NCBI GenBank assembly: GCA_903840265.1
Contig: CAIMFH010000148.1
Span: 1 to 64,000 of the forward strand
Origin: an uncultured Schlesneria sp.
GTDB taxonomy: Bacteria > Planctomycetota > Planctomycetia > Planctomycetales > Planctomycetaceae
Reading direction: 5' to 3'
DNA length: 64,000 nucleotides
In this document: piece after piece, positions 43,674 to 52,710 of the stretch
Layout: each line of letters opens with the position of its first letter
Numbering within the stretch: position 1 is the first letter of the stretch
Position numbers and translations under genes: made by a program
Notes under the pieces: model-generated
What the model was told of the DNA's origin: nothing
The model's database searches: none
The model's input: the letters and a program-made list of their open reading frames with translations, nothing else

Positions 43674-44733
43674 AATGAAACCTCACGAACCATCGTCAGG
43701 ACGGTTCAATTGCCGAATTCGAGAAGCGCACAAGCTGCGATTCACTAGCATCATATGTCGCGACATCACGAAAGTGACCGACTCGTCCATCCAAGATTCG
43801 TCAGCGGGCTGGGGTAAAGCCATCAACAAGGCACACCCGCTTCACGCTGGATGAACGTGGAAGAATGCGGCGACACAAAAGATCACAAAGACCATTGCCA
43901 TCGTGACTAACGGCTTCGTTTGAAGTCGCAATAAGAGGGAAGAAACGAGCCATCCCACTCCTCTGTTTGCTCATGGGCCGGCAGAAAATATTCGAATTCT
44001 GCCGCAGAAGCTTCATCCATCAGCCACTTCGAATGTTCGTAGCCGCAGCACAGACGCGTGGCCGGGTCGACCAGCGGGAGCCTCCCAGGTGAGATGCAGT
44101 CGAACTCTCAGTCCAAGTCAGTGGAAGAAGAATGAGAGCCCTGTCCGATTCCCCAGCAGTGACGTTATCTTCGATAGCTGACTCATCTTTGTGTCGGACG
44201 GACGGTCCCCATCAGAGCTTTCGGCGGCGACAGAAGAACGAACCACAGCAACAGGAAGGCCCCATTCAGCATAGCCAATCTCGCCTTCCCGTAGCTAAGG
44301 TCGCCAAGACCTTGGGCGGAAGTCGATGTGCCAACAACGTCGAACAACACTGACCCAAGTTCTTGGCGACGTTGGCTACGAGAAAGAATCCTGTCGAAAG
44401 AGACCAGCAACAGGGGTTGTGTCATGCAGAGTCGTGACGAAAGACGTGTGCGCGAACTGTCTGTCGCTCGGCCCTCAGCCCTTGCCCCTCAGCATCTTCC
44501 AGTCGGTTGTGTCATACATCTGCGAAACCTCGTCTCGTCTTCCATTTTAAATTTGCAATCTCCCTTCACTCACATTCGGCATTCCTTCATCGTCTTTATT
44601 CGTGCGAATTCGTCCGATTCGTGGTCCCGTTTTTCCTCTTCTTTTCGCCCCTTCAATATCTTCTGTGGTTCACCTCTTCTCCGTGCCGGGTGCTCACATT
44701 TCCTTGCAGGCGGACGCCGTCGTAGAATGGGCC
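43674..44733. other. 1-kb intergenic region, no convincing gene
   Basis: Divergent region between the leftward sigma gene and the rightward ABC exporter. Frames here lack start signals or protein-like composition; one 80-codon leftward frame (44183-44425) has a hydrophobic end but is interrupted by the inverted repeat at 44290-44380 and is not believed. It must contain the ECF sigma promoter; no clear -35/-10 pair seen. Confidence 0.4.
44290..44380. repeat. Imperfect inverted repeat, 27-bp arms
   Basis: Bases 44290-44316 (CGTAGCTAAGGTCGCCAAGA start) and 44354-44380 are inverted copies with about four mismatches around a 37-base centre. Non-coding; MITE-like or a remnant of a mobile element. 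Confidence 0.5.
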
Positions 44734-46749
44734 ATGCAAACAAAATCCGCTGAACAGACCGCCGCACCTGCCTCCACGCCAACGGCCGCTTCAACCACTG
44801 GCCCCGAGCCCACTTCCAGCCGGTCTCGCTTTGAACAGTACCGTCGCAAACTGAATCGCAAAGAACTGCCCGGCGGTTCGATTCATGGCAGCGGAGACCA
44901 TCGCAAGCCAAAGGATCGAGCCCGCTCGTCCAGTAAACTCGTCGGTCAGTTTCTGCAATTGCTCGTCCCGTTCCGTGGTGCCGTGATTGCGATCCTGGCT
45001 TCGGTCACGATTTCGACGGTGCTCGGTTTGCTGCCACCAGCGGGAACAAAGTTCATTATCGACTACGGCCTGACCGGGAAGACGCTGCCCGAGTACTGGC
45101 TGAAGCGGTTTCCGTCACTGGCCGATCCCAAGTCGCTATTGCTGGCCACCGTGCTGGCGGTGTCGGCCGTCACGCTGCTCAAGCTGCTGATTCATATCTG
45201 GGGCCGGTGGTATGCGACGCGGATCTCCAAGCAAATTCAGTTGAACCTGCGCCGCGCGGTATTTGAACATGCCGTCCGCTTGCCGCTGCATCGTGTGCAA
45301 GAGCTTCGATCCGGCGGCGTCGCGTCGATACTGCGCGAAGACGGTGGCAGCGTGGGGGAACTGGTCTTCGGCATGTTGTTCAACCCCTGGCGAGCCGTCA
45401 TCCAGCTGATCGGCAGTCTGATCATCCTGGCCTGGGTCGATTGGACGTTGCTGCTGGGTGCGGTAATCCTGCTGCCGATGGTCTTTCTGACTCATCGCGC
45501 CTGGATCAACAGCATTCGCCCGCAATTCCGCGTGATCCGCAAGCAGCGCGAAATGATCGACGCCTCGGCGACGGAAGCTTTCGCCGGGATGCGGATCGTC
45601 CGCGCGTTCAGTCGGCAGAAGCGCGAAGCGGCTCGGTTCACGACTGAAAACAACCTGATGGCTCGACAAGAACTGTACGCCTGGTGGTGGATGCGGATCG
45701 TCGAGATGGTGTGGGAAGCCCTGATCCCGATGGCCAGTGCCGCCCTGCTCTTCTACGGGGGCTGGCGAGTCCTCGAAGGACACATGACCGTCGGTGACCT
45801 GATGATGTTTCTGGTCTATCTGCTGATGCTGCTGGAACCACTCGCGACGTTGGCCTCCAGCGCGACTCAGTTCCAGAACAGCCTCAGCGGTTTGGATCGC
45901 GTCTTGGATCTGCTCGCCGAATCGCGCGAGATGCCGTCCAACCCCGATTCATTGCGAGCCGAAAAGCGTGACGTGGCCGGTGCCGTCGCCTTTGAAGATG
46001 TTTCGTTCACCTACCCCGGCAACGACATCCTCGCACTGACCAATGTCTCATTGTCTGTAAAGGCCGGTCAGACCGTTGCCCTCGTTGGTCCCAGTGGGGC
46101 CGGCAAGACGACGCTCAGCAATCTGGTGGCTCGGTTCTATGATCCGACATCAGGTCGCGTGACACTCGATGGCCGTGACCTGCGCGACTACGACGTGGAA
46201 TCGTTCCGGGCGCTCTTGGGCGTGGTCGAGCAGGATGTGTTTCTGTTCGACGGCACGATCCGTCAGAACATCGCGTACGCTCGCCGCGATGCATCGGATG
46301 CCGAGGTTCGCGCCGCGGCTGAAGCCGCCAATGCGATGGAGTTCATCGACCGCCTCAGCGACGGACTGAACACTTTGATCGGCGAACGAGGCGTCCGCCT
46401 CAGTGGCGGCCAGCGGCAACGACTGGCCATCGCGCGAGCGGTCCTGGCCGACCCCAAGCTGCTGGTGCTCGACGAAGCCACCAGCAACCTGGACACCGAG
46501 AGCGAGCGATTGATTCAACAAAGCCTCAGCCTGCTGATGAAGGGCCGCACCAGTTTCGTGATCGCGCATCGCCTGAGCACGATCGCTGGCGCCGACCTGA
46601 TCGTCGTCATGGAAAACGGCCGCATCAGTCAGACCGGCACGCATCAGGAACTGATGTCAGAAGGAGGCAAATACCGCACGATGGTCGAGCAACAGATTCA
46701 CATGACGCTCGGCAATGTCACAACGGCAAACGTCAGGGGTCAGTCGTGA
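44734..46749 (+). CDS. ABC exporter, MsbA/multidrug type (membrane plus ATPase)
   Basis: A 671-residue half-transporter, probably a homodimer exporting lipids, polysaccharide precursors or drugs. I start at ATG 44734 (MQTKSAEQTAAP); the frame is open upstream but that part is low-complexity. After an 80-residue Ser/Thr/Pro- and Lys/Arg-rich cytoplasmic extension, six membrane segments follow. The nucleotide-binding domain has Walker A VGPSGAGKTT (about 450-459), signature LSGGQRQRLAIARA (about 556-569), Walker B LLVLDEATSNLD (about 576-587) and H-loop IAHRLST. All catalytic residues are present. Single gene; the long N-terminal extension is unusual for MsbA. Confidence 0.92.
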   Translation: MQTKSAEQTAAPASTPTAASTTGPEPTSSRSRFEQYRRKLNRKELPGGSIHGSGDHRKPKDRARSSSKLVGQFLQLLVPFRGAVIAILASVTISTVLGLLPPAGTKFIIDYGLTGKTLPEYWLKRFPSLADPKSLLLATVLAVSAVTLLKLLIHIWGRWYATRISKQIQLNLRRAVFEHAVRLPLHRVQELRSGGVASILREDGGSVGELVFGMLFNPWRAVIQLIGSLIILAWVDWTLLLGAVILLPMVFLTHRAWINSIRPQFRVIRKQREMIDASATEAFAGMRIVRAFSRQKREAARFTTENNLMARQELYAWWWMRIVEMVWEALIPMASAALLFYGGWRVLEGHMTVGDLMMFLVYLLMLLEPLATLASSATQFQNSLSGLDRVLDLLAESREMPSNPDSLRAEKRDVAGAVAFEDVSFTYPGNDILALTNVSLSVKAGQTVALVGPSGAGKTTLSNLVARFYDPTSGRVTLDGRDLRDYDVESFRALLGVVEQDVFLFDGTIRQNIAYARRDASDAEVRAAAEAANAMEFIDRLSDGLNTLIGERGVRLSGGQRQRLAIARAVLADPKLLVLDEATSNLDTESERLIQQSLSLLMKGRTSFVIAHRLSTIAGADLIVVMENGRISQTGTHQELMSEGGKYRTMVEQQIHMTLGNVTTANVRGQS

Positions 46750-46769
46750 CGAACATTCAAACAATACTA

Positions 46770-46920
46770 GGTGAGCCGCGCTGCGTCAGCACGTGGACCG
46801 AATAACACGGGGCCATAAAACCAAGGCCAGACTTTCTATTTCCTTAATACCGACTTGATCCTCCGTCACCATAAACACTCAACAGCGAAGAGTCCGCGTG
46901 CTGACGCAGCGCGGCTCACC
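46770..46920. repeat. MITE-like element, 29-bp terminal inverted repeats
   Basis: Bases 46770-46798 and 46892-46920 are inverted copies (GGTGAGCCGCGCTGCGTCAG at the outer end) with one mismatch, enclosing about 93 AT-richer bases. No target-site duplication is obvious. Lies between the ABC exporter and the Gly-repeat gene; a compact 7-bp hairpin (GGCACAC/GTGTGCC, 46931-46947) follows directly. Confidence 0.65.
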
Positions 46921-46930
46921 GAAGGCGTGC

Positions 46931-46947
46931 GGCACACGGAGTGTGCC
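46931..46947. repeat. Short hairpin GGCACAC-GGA-GTGTGCC
   Basis: A 7-bp perfect stem with a 3-base loop, 20 bases before the start of the Gly-repeat gene. Could be part of the neighbouring inverted-repeat element or affect that gene's leader. Confidence 0.4.
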
Positions 46948-46967
46948 GTCTACTATAGATTGATCCC

Positions 46968-47414
46968 ATGACTCAAGCCGCCAAACAAAAACGAACCGTT
47001 CGCTATCGCTCCAAGTGGAACGTCCTTGGACTGCCGCTGATCTCGATCGCGTTCGGCCCGGACTCGTGTACCAAGCAATCGATCGGCTTGGCTCGAGGCA
47101 TCATCGCGATCGGCGACATGGCCACCGGCGTGATCGCCATCGGCGGTGTTGCCGGAGGTGCCATCGCGATCGGTGGCGTTTCGCTCGGCGGCCTGGCCAT
47201 CGGGGGGATAGCGGTGGGAGGTCTGATCCTGGGCGGAATCGCGGTCGGAGGGATCGCCTGCGGAGGTGTTGCGATTGGTCACTATGCTCGCGGCGGAGCC
47301 GTCATCGGCACCTATGCCGTGGGAACGCAGCGTCGCGATGCCGAAGCGGTGAAGTTATTCGAAACAATCAGCCCCGGAAGCTTGCCACCGGAACGGCCCG
47401 CCGCGGAGAAGTAA
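46968..47414 (+). CDS. Glycine-rich AIGG-repeat protein (148 aa)
   Basis: The start ATG 46968 has no strong ribosome site. About residues 40-115 consist of near-regular 5-7-residue units based on [IV]AIGG[VI]A (GVIAIGGVAGGAIAIGG, then GGLAIGGIAVGGLILGG), with Gly at about every third or fourth position. Both ends are ordinary: a basic N-terminus (MTQAAKQKRTVRYRSKWN) and an acidic/Pro C-terminus. The pattern fits a repeat solenoid or a glycine-zipper membrane hairpin; there is no signal peptide. Small bacterial membrane proteins with this kind of repeat exist but their role is unknown. Confidence 0.6.
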   Translation: MTQAAKQKRTVRYRSKWNVLGLPLISIAFGPDSCTKQSIGLARGIIAIGDMATGVIAIGGVAGGAIAIGGVSLGGLAIGGIAVGGLILGGIAVGGIACGGVAIGHYARGGAVIGTYAVGTQRRDAEAVKLFETISPGSLPPERPAAEK

Positions 47415-47458
47415 TAGGTGCCGCAGGTATGAAAGCTAACACTCCCCGATGGACGTCG

Positions 47459-48502
47459 TTAGAGCGGCTTGCTGGCGGCCGCAGGAACATCCCGCCGCGG
47501 CTTGATCGGATACAGCACCCCCGCAACGACCAGCTCTGCTACGAACCAGACCAGTCGCAACAGACCGGCGGCAACGATCGCTTTGTCACTTCCAATGGAC
47601 GGCTGATCCTTCAAGACCTCAACCAGCACCCATTCGCGGACGCCCAGTCCTCCGGGGGCGATCAGGACCACGAAACCAAGAAAGGTCGACAGTGTCACGC
47701 TGGCCAGCCAGAGCGGAAATTGTGACAGACTCACTTGTTCATCGGAGATCGATTGAATCGTGCAGCCCAGACTGAACGCATTGCAAATCCAGCTCAGCGA
47801 TGTCACCGCCAGGCCCTGCAGCACCAGCGTCGCGGTGATCCGCGCGGCCGGCGCTTCCGTCCCGCGCGGCAACGCTTTGTGTCCCACTCGAGTAAACAAC
47901 CAGGCACTGAAGGGCGTGCTCACCACGGTGGCGATCACGACCAGCAACGGAACCCAGAATGGCTGCTGCCGCAGAAAGTGGAGATAAGATGGCAGACGTT
48001 CCCACATCGCGTCGGGAATCACCATCGGGGCCAAGGCGACCGAGATCGCGACCGCCGCCGCCATGGAAACCAGGGTTTCATAAGCCGCAGTCAGCGCGGC
48101 CAGGACCGGACTGACATTGGCCTGTTTCAGCAACGCACCTCGGATCAGCAGCACCATCGCTTTGCCCGGCACGTACTTCCCCAGATGCCCGATGAAGTAA
48201 GCGCGAGTCGTCTCGTACGCACCGGCGTGCTGGTCCAATCGTTTTAGCAACGCATGCCAGAACCAGATCGAAGGAAACCAGCCGATCAGATACAGAGCCG
48301 CGGCAGGGATCAACCACCAGACATCGACACGCAACTCCGTCGGGGGACTCGACTGCCAGAGCCCGACGGCCCGCTTGCAGACGAAATACATCGTCGCCGC
48401 GAACAACGTCCATTTGATCGCGGGCCACCAGCGAGCGAGCAAGCTGGGTTGTGGTTGCGCTGCCGGAACCTCCGTATTTGAAATGTCGTTCACCACGTCC
48501 AA
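47459..48502 (-). CDS. UPF0104 / lysylphosphatidylglycerol synthase-type membrane protein
   Basis: A 347-residue protein with 7-8 membrane segments of the UPF0104 family (flippase-like domain also found in MprF and AglD). Family motifs: FIGHLGKYVPGKAMVLLIRG in the middle and APGGLGVREWVLVEVL near the C-terminus. The family is thought to move lipid-linked sugars or aminoacyl-lipids across the membrane. It is the last gene of the MoxR/VWA cluster, starting two bases after the stop of the 725-residue membrane protein, so co-transcription is very likely. No aminoacyl-transferase domain is present, so it would be a flippase only. Confidence 0.85.
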   Translation of the reverse strand: MDVVNDISNTEVPAAQPQPSLLARWWPAIKWTLFAATMYFVCKRAVGLWQSSPPTELRVDVWWLIPAAALYLIGWFPSIWFWHALLKRLDQHAGAYETTRAYFIGHLGKYVPGKAMVLLIRGALLKQANVSPVLAALTAAYETLVSMAAAVAISVALAPMVIPDAMWERLPSYLHFLRQQPFWVPLLVVIATVVSTPFSAWLFTRVGHKALPRGTEAPAARITATLVLQGLAVTSLSWICNAFSLGCTIQSISDEQVSLSQFPLWLASVTLSTFLGFVVLIAPGGLGVREWVLVEVLKDQPSIGSDKAIVAAGLLRLVWFVAELVVAGVLYPIKPRRDVPAAASKPL

Positions 48503-48504
48503 AT

Positions 48505-50682
48505 CTATTTCTGTTTGCGAATCAATTTCCGATAGACCAGATAGTCGTCCTCGCGCGGGACAACCACGATCAACAGCCGCTGGTCGGGATCGGTGTCATC
48601 CATAATCGGCAGGTCGTTCAGGTCAGCCCCGCCCGTCGGACCGACTTGCGAGGTTACCGTGAACAGACCAAAAGAGGCAGCGACCGAATGCTGATACAAC
48701 CAGCGAAACAATTGCGGCTGGTGCTGCATCTCCCCCGGGAGTTGTGGCTGCTGATACATTCCATTCATCTGATCGTAAGGACTGACAGGGTAAAATTGTC
48801 CGCCGTTCCGAGCCCGCCAGCCAAGCTGCTGCTGATTGAACGCCCATCTCGTCTGCCCGCCCAGACAAGCGACGAGCGTCTGGGGACCAAACTGCTGTGT
48901 GACCAACCCCTGAAATTCACCGGACAGATTGTGACTCTGCAGCATCTCATCAGTGATCCCGTCCGACAGAGCTTGCCAGTCAATCTTGTTTTCCTGCGCG
49001 GGCCCGGGAATCCAGAACAGGCGATTCAACTGAGGCGTCCACTTGGCCAGCTCTTGAGTCACGGTGAACTCGGTTGGAATGCGACCTGCCATTTGAGGCG
49101 GCTTCTTCTCGGTCACCTCACCCATTCCGCGTCCGCGGCGAATCATTCGAGACGCCATCTGCTGCTGGTACAATTGATCTTCACTGATCGGCTGCCCCTT
49201 GCCCAACGCCGAAAACACGCCCTTGCGCACGTCAGTCGTGATCGCCCGCGACGAGGCAATGAACAGCAGTTCGAAGCGACTGGAGCGAACGATCGAGCCA
49301 TCGTCGCCGAGATCCTGCAACACCATGCCGCGACGCGTTTCCGACGACGACATGTAGCGATTCGTGATCCAGACGGTCAGCCCGGTGACCAGCAACGTCG
49401 CCAGCGGAAACGTGATCCAGGTGAATTTCCGGGCCTTCAGTTTGCCCAACACGAAGTAGTCCACCGGGCCGATCACAATCACAAACGAAAACAGGATGGC
49501 GGCCAGCACCCACAACGGGACCATCCGCACGCCGTCCGGCATCAGCCAGTCGAGCAACTCTGTCGTCGAAGTCAGTAGCGGGAGCGATAGTCGTCCTGAC
49601 TGAATGTTGAATTGACCCACGGGCGTGTCGACCAGATTCGTTCCCAGCAGCTCACTCATCCTCAACTTTGGAGTCTCTTTAACCAGCTGGATCTGCTTGG
49701 CATGTAGCCTCCATAAGAAGGCGGTCGCTTCTCGCCAGGCGGGCGTCTCAAAGGTTTCATCGGGATGTTCATCGTCGACTCGCAACGCAATCCGCCCCAA
49801 GCCATTTCGCAGCAGCAGCAGTCGTTCGTCATTCCAGATCGTGCCTGGGATCAATCGTCCCTTCGAATCGGGTTGAATCACCAGATCACTTGGACCATGC
49901 GCCGTCAGGTTCCGCAGGAACTCGACGTGATACGCTTCTAAAACGCCCGTCGGCTCCAGATACAAGCTCCCCCCGGCACGGACCCAAGCGGCGAGCGATT
50001 CCAACTGCGGCTTCTTGAGCAATCTGAACTCGGGGCCCGTCAGCACCACCAGTTCGTAGGCACAATAGCCCAGCGGTTCCTGAGGCATATCCGCTGGTTC
50101 CAGGGACGTGACGATCGTCTTGACCGACTCATCCATCCCGCTGGCCATGGATTCAAACGCCAAGCGCCGATTGATCCGGTCCCGTTCCGCGGATCGCTTC
50201 GGGGTGAGTCGCGACACGCCCATCAGCACCATGAACGATCGCGACTTCGACATCGCCACGCGCAGAATGTGCGCGCCGAGATCCTGGTTAAATCGCTTCC
50301 CGTAGAACTTGATCTGCAGTTGCAGTTGATCGATCGGTTCATCGTCACTGATCGGAGGGAGCATCACTTTGATACGCTGTTGAGGCCCAGTCAGTGCGAT
50401 GTCTTCCGTCGTGACGGTGGCCAGCAGCTTAGACATGTTCTTTAACTGAAATTCGATCCGTCCCTCGACCAGCGCACTGCCGCGAATTTTGACATCCCAC
50501 CACGTCGGGATCGGGCGACCGACCTGGATCGTGGGCTGCATCCCCGATTGCTCGATCTCAATCGGCTTGTCCTGAGCCCGCGCTGTCGCGCTGACCAGCT
50601 GCAGCAGCAATGCGAACAAACCAATGGTATAGCTCCAGCGGCGAACTCGAAAACAGCAGTTCCAAGCAGCGAATGCGTTCAT
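48505..50682 (-). CDS. Large membrane protein of the MoxR/VWA cluster
   Basis: A 725-residue protein; ATG 50682 overlaps the upstream stop (ATGA), so translation is coupled. Signal or anchor near the N-terminus (YTIGLFALLLQLVSATARAQ), then an extracytoplasmic part with a glutamine-amidotransferase-like segment (YELVVLTGPEFRLLKKPQL, AAWVRAGGSLYLEPTG), two membrane segments (LWVLAAILFSFVIVIGPVD; WITFPLATLLVTGLTVWI), and a further outer domain of about 300 residues. No VWA motif. Similar to the third protein of planctomycete BatA/VWA operons. Role probably structural or regulatory in the complex. Confidence 0.7.
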   Translation of the reverse strand: MNAFAAWNCCFRVRRWSYTIGLFALLLQLVSATARAQDKPIEIEQSGMQPTIQVGRPIPTWWDVKIRGSALVEGRIEFQLKNMSKLLATVTTEDIALTGPQQRIKVMLPPISDDEPIDQLQLQIKFYGKRFNQDLGAHILRVAMSKSRSFMVLMGVSRLTPKRSAERDRINRRLAFESMASGMDESVKTIVTSLEPADMPQEPLGYCAYELVVLTGPEFRLLKKPQLESLAAWVRAGGSLYLEPTGVLEAYHVEFLRNLTAHGPSDLVIQPDSKGRLIPGTIWNDERLLLLRNGLGRIALRVDDEHPDETFETPAWREATAFLWRLHAKQIQLVKETPKLRMSELLGTNLVDTPVGQFNIQSGRLSLPLLTSTTELLDWLMPDGVRMVPLWVLAAILFSFVIVIGPVDYFVLGKLKARKFTWITFPLATLLVTGLTVWITNRYMSSSETRRGMVLQDLGDDGSIVRSSRFELLFIASSRAITTDVRKGVFSALGKGQPISEDQLYQQQMASRMIRRGRGMGEVTEKKPPQMAGRIPTEFTVTQELAKWTPQLNRLFWIPGPAQENKIDWQALSDGITDEMLQSHNLSGEFQGLVTQQFGPQTLVACLGGQTRWAFNQQQLGWRARNGGQFYPVSPYDQMNGMYQQPQLPGEMQHQPQLFRWLYQHSVAASFGLFTVTSQVGPTGGADLNDLPIMDDTDPDQRLLIVVVPREDDYLVYRKLIRKQK

Positions 50683-52547
50683 CCTGGAACTCCCGCGGGC
50701 TTCTTCTGGAAGTACCACCACTCCAGGATCAAGAACAATAATCCCGCGAACGCAAACCAGGTCCACAGCGGCTGGTCGGTCTTCACGGTTTGCGTGGCCG
50801 CACCAACCGAGACTTCGGGGAAGTTCAACTTCTCGACAGAGCTCATCGACGATTCTTGCGACGACAGCAAGCTGACTCCGATCCGCTGCGGCTCCGATTC
50901 GCCGGTCACTTCATACATCCCAACGTAAGGAGCCCCCAGCCCCATCAGAAAACCATCCTTGTCGCTCTTCGCCGAGTCCGTAAAGCCTTCTGGGCCCGAG
51001 ACACGATACTCGGTTTCAGGCTGCACCCTTCGCGGCGGCAACGATCCGGCGGGAAGAGCCTTCGCTTCGGAGAGAGCCGCACGAGTCAACGCCACCTGAG
51101 CCGCATTCTGCACCAAGATGGGAAAGCCGACGCGATAGACCAGCGATGATCGATCGGGATGAAACAGGAACTGAAAGTCCGTGCGACCACCACCGCTTCG
51201 CTCCAAGATCAGTGGTCCAGTCCGCGATTGAGCCAGGATCTCGTACCCGGCCAATTCAAAGTCTCGCTCGGTCACGCCCTTGGTGAGCTTCGGTTGATCA
51301 CCAATCTGGACATCCAGCAATTGCACATGCTGCAACAGTGGAGCGGTTCGTTGCCAGTCGACAATGTCGGCCAGGCCGGATTCGATCTCGACCAACGAGG
51401 CGATGTCATCGGGAACATATCCCACGTTGAAATTGACTCGCGCTTCGGGCCCGGACGACAAGGGGCCCTGAGCGAATTTCAGATCGACGGCCGTCGGACT
51501 TCTGTCGTCCCCAGGATACAGGTTGATATCGGGAATGATCGCCAATGCCTTGCGGAAGCTCTCCATGTCCGTGGGACAATAAACCGCCAGCGGCCGAGGC
51601 TTGGGCAAGTCCAGATAGGCGACATTGTCGGTCTGCAGCGAATCGAACCCATCGGGTTTGATTCGAACTTCAATCGACATCGCCACCTCGGCCGCCACCT
51701 TAAACACCAACCGCTCAGCCTTCGTTCCCTCGATCGAAATCGAATCCGACTTGATGACATTCCCGTTCTGCAGCAACTCATACTCAGCCAGCGTCTTCGC
51801 ATCCTTCGATCCTTCGACACGAGCGAACACATCCCAACCGTTTCGTGAACGACGAGCGTTCAGATCAGTAATCCCGATGTTCGGGCCGCCCGCCTTCAGT
51901 CGCTGAAAGTTCAGTTTGAAGGGCAACTCAAATTCGACTTCGTGAGGGACATTTCCATCGGACAACAACATCACGGAATCGATGGGGAAGGCTCGCGACA
52001 AGGCTTGGGCCAAGCGGAACCCATCTTCCAGGTGACTGGCCACCTGACTGACCTTCAGTTGAGAGAGCGATTCGTGCAGTAGTCGCTTGTTACTAGTGAA
52101 GTCCGTCAGGCGACGTGCCCCACCATTGACTGAGATCAAGCACAACTGCTGACCTGGCAATAGATCGTCGATCAGTTTGCCGACCTTTTCCTTCGCCTCA
52201 TCCAGGCGCGACTTCCCACCGGGGCCGTCTAACGCACCCATACTGGCCGAGGTGTCGATCAGCACCGGCAGGTTCTGATGTTGCTGCGTGCCACTCGACA
52301 GGTACGGCTGCATCGCGGCCAGCACCAGGCAGCACAAGAGCAGGATCTGAAACAGCAGTAACAGATTTCGCTTGAACTTCTGGAACGGTGAATTCACGCG
52401 TTGATCGTTGACCACCTGCCGCCATAGCGCGAGCGACGGAATCTCCATCCGCGGACGACGCAGCTTCAAGAAATAGAAGATGATCAGCGGGATTAGCAGG
52501 AGGAACCACCAGGCGTGGATCAAGGCGGAGAAGCCGGGCCAGGTCAT
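50679..52547 (-). CDS. BatA/VWA-domain membrane protein
   Basis: A 622-residue protein from ATG 52547, eight bases after AAGGAG. The N-terminal BatA module has two membrane segments (WWFLLLIPLIIFYFLKL; LLLLFQILLLCCLVLAAMQ) around the motif RRPRMEIPSLALWRQ. A von Willebrand factor A domain follows (about 95-250) with the metal-site motif DTSAS (DxSxS) and VMLLSDGN. The C-terminal part is extracytoplasmic with a final membrane segment (WFAFAGLLFLILEWWYF). BatA proteins work with MoxR ATPases and DUF58 proteins, both nearby. Its gene overlaps the next one by four bases. Confidence 0.85.
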   Translation of the reverse strand: MTWPGFSALIHAWWFLLLIPLIIFYFLKLRRPRMEIPSLALWRQVVNDQRVNSPFQKFKRNLLLLFQILLLCCLVLAAMQPYLSSGTQQHQNLPVLIDTSASMGALDGPGGKSRLDEAKEKVGKLIDDLLPGQQLCLISVNGGARRLTDFTSNKRLLHESLSQLKVSQVASHLEDGFRLAQALSRAFPIDSVMLLSDGNVPHEVEFELPFKLNFQRLKAGGPNIGITDLNARRSRNGWDVFARVEGSKDAKTLAEYELLQNGNVIKSDSISIEGTKAERLVFKVAAEVAMSIEVRIKPDGFDSLQTDNVAYLDLPKPRPLAVYCPTDMESFRKALAIIPDINLYPGDDRSPTAVDLKFAQGPLSSGPEARVNFNVGYVPDDIASLVEIESGLADIVDWQRTAPLLQHVQLLDVQIGDQPKLTKGVTERDFELAGYEILAQSRTGPLILERSGGGRTDFQFLFHPDRSSLVYRVGFPILVQNAAQVALTRAALSEAKALPAGSLPPRRVQPETEYRVSGPEGFTDSAKSDKDGFLMGLGAPYVGMYEVTGESEPQRIGVSLLSSQESSMSSVEKLNFPEVSVGAATQTVKTDQPLWTWFAFAGLLFLILEWWYFQKKPAGVPG

Positions 52548-52568
52548 TGGGCTGCTCCTTCGAATGAG

Positions 52569-52709
52569 AAGACATTGCAAATTGCGAATTGCGAATTGCA
52601 AATTGAAAATTGATGAAGAGCAGAGAAGACCCCAGCCAACGTCTCCAATTCTTCATGTCTTCCAATTTGCAATTTGCGATTTGCATTTCTCAATTTGCAA
52701 TTCCCCTTC
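52569..52709. repeat. AT-rich tandem and inverted ATTGCAAATTGCGAATTG-type repeat
   Basis: Between DUF58 and the BatA-like gene lies a patch of 9-10-base units (TTGCAAA, TTGCGAA, TTGAAAA) on the left half and their complements (CAATTTGCAATTTGCGAT-type) on the right half. It is far richer in A/T than its surroundings. Probably a non-coding repeat that forms a long imperfect hairpin. Confidence 0.55.
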
Positions 52710-52710
52710 C

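Noticed and set aside
44183-44425. 80-codon leftward frame with a hydrophobic C-terminal part
   Set aside because: Runs through the inverted repeat, no ribosome site, composition not protein-like.
52569-52709. CRISPR-like short repeats
   Set aside because: Units are 9-10 bases, irregular, without spacers; a simple AT-rich repeat instead.
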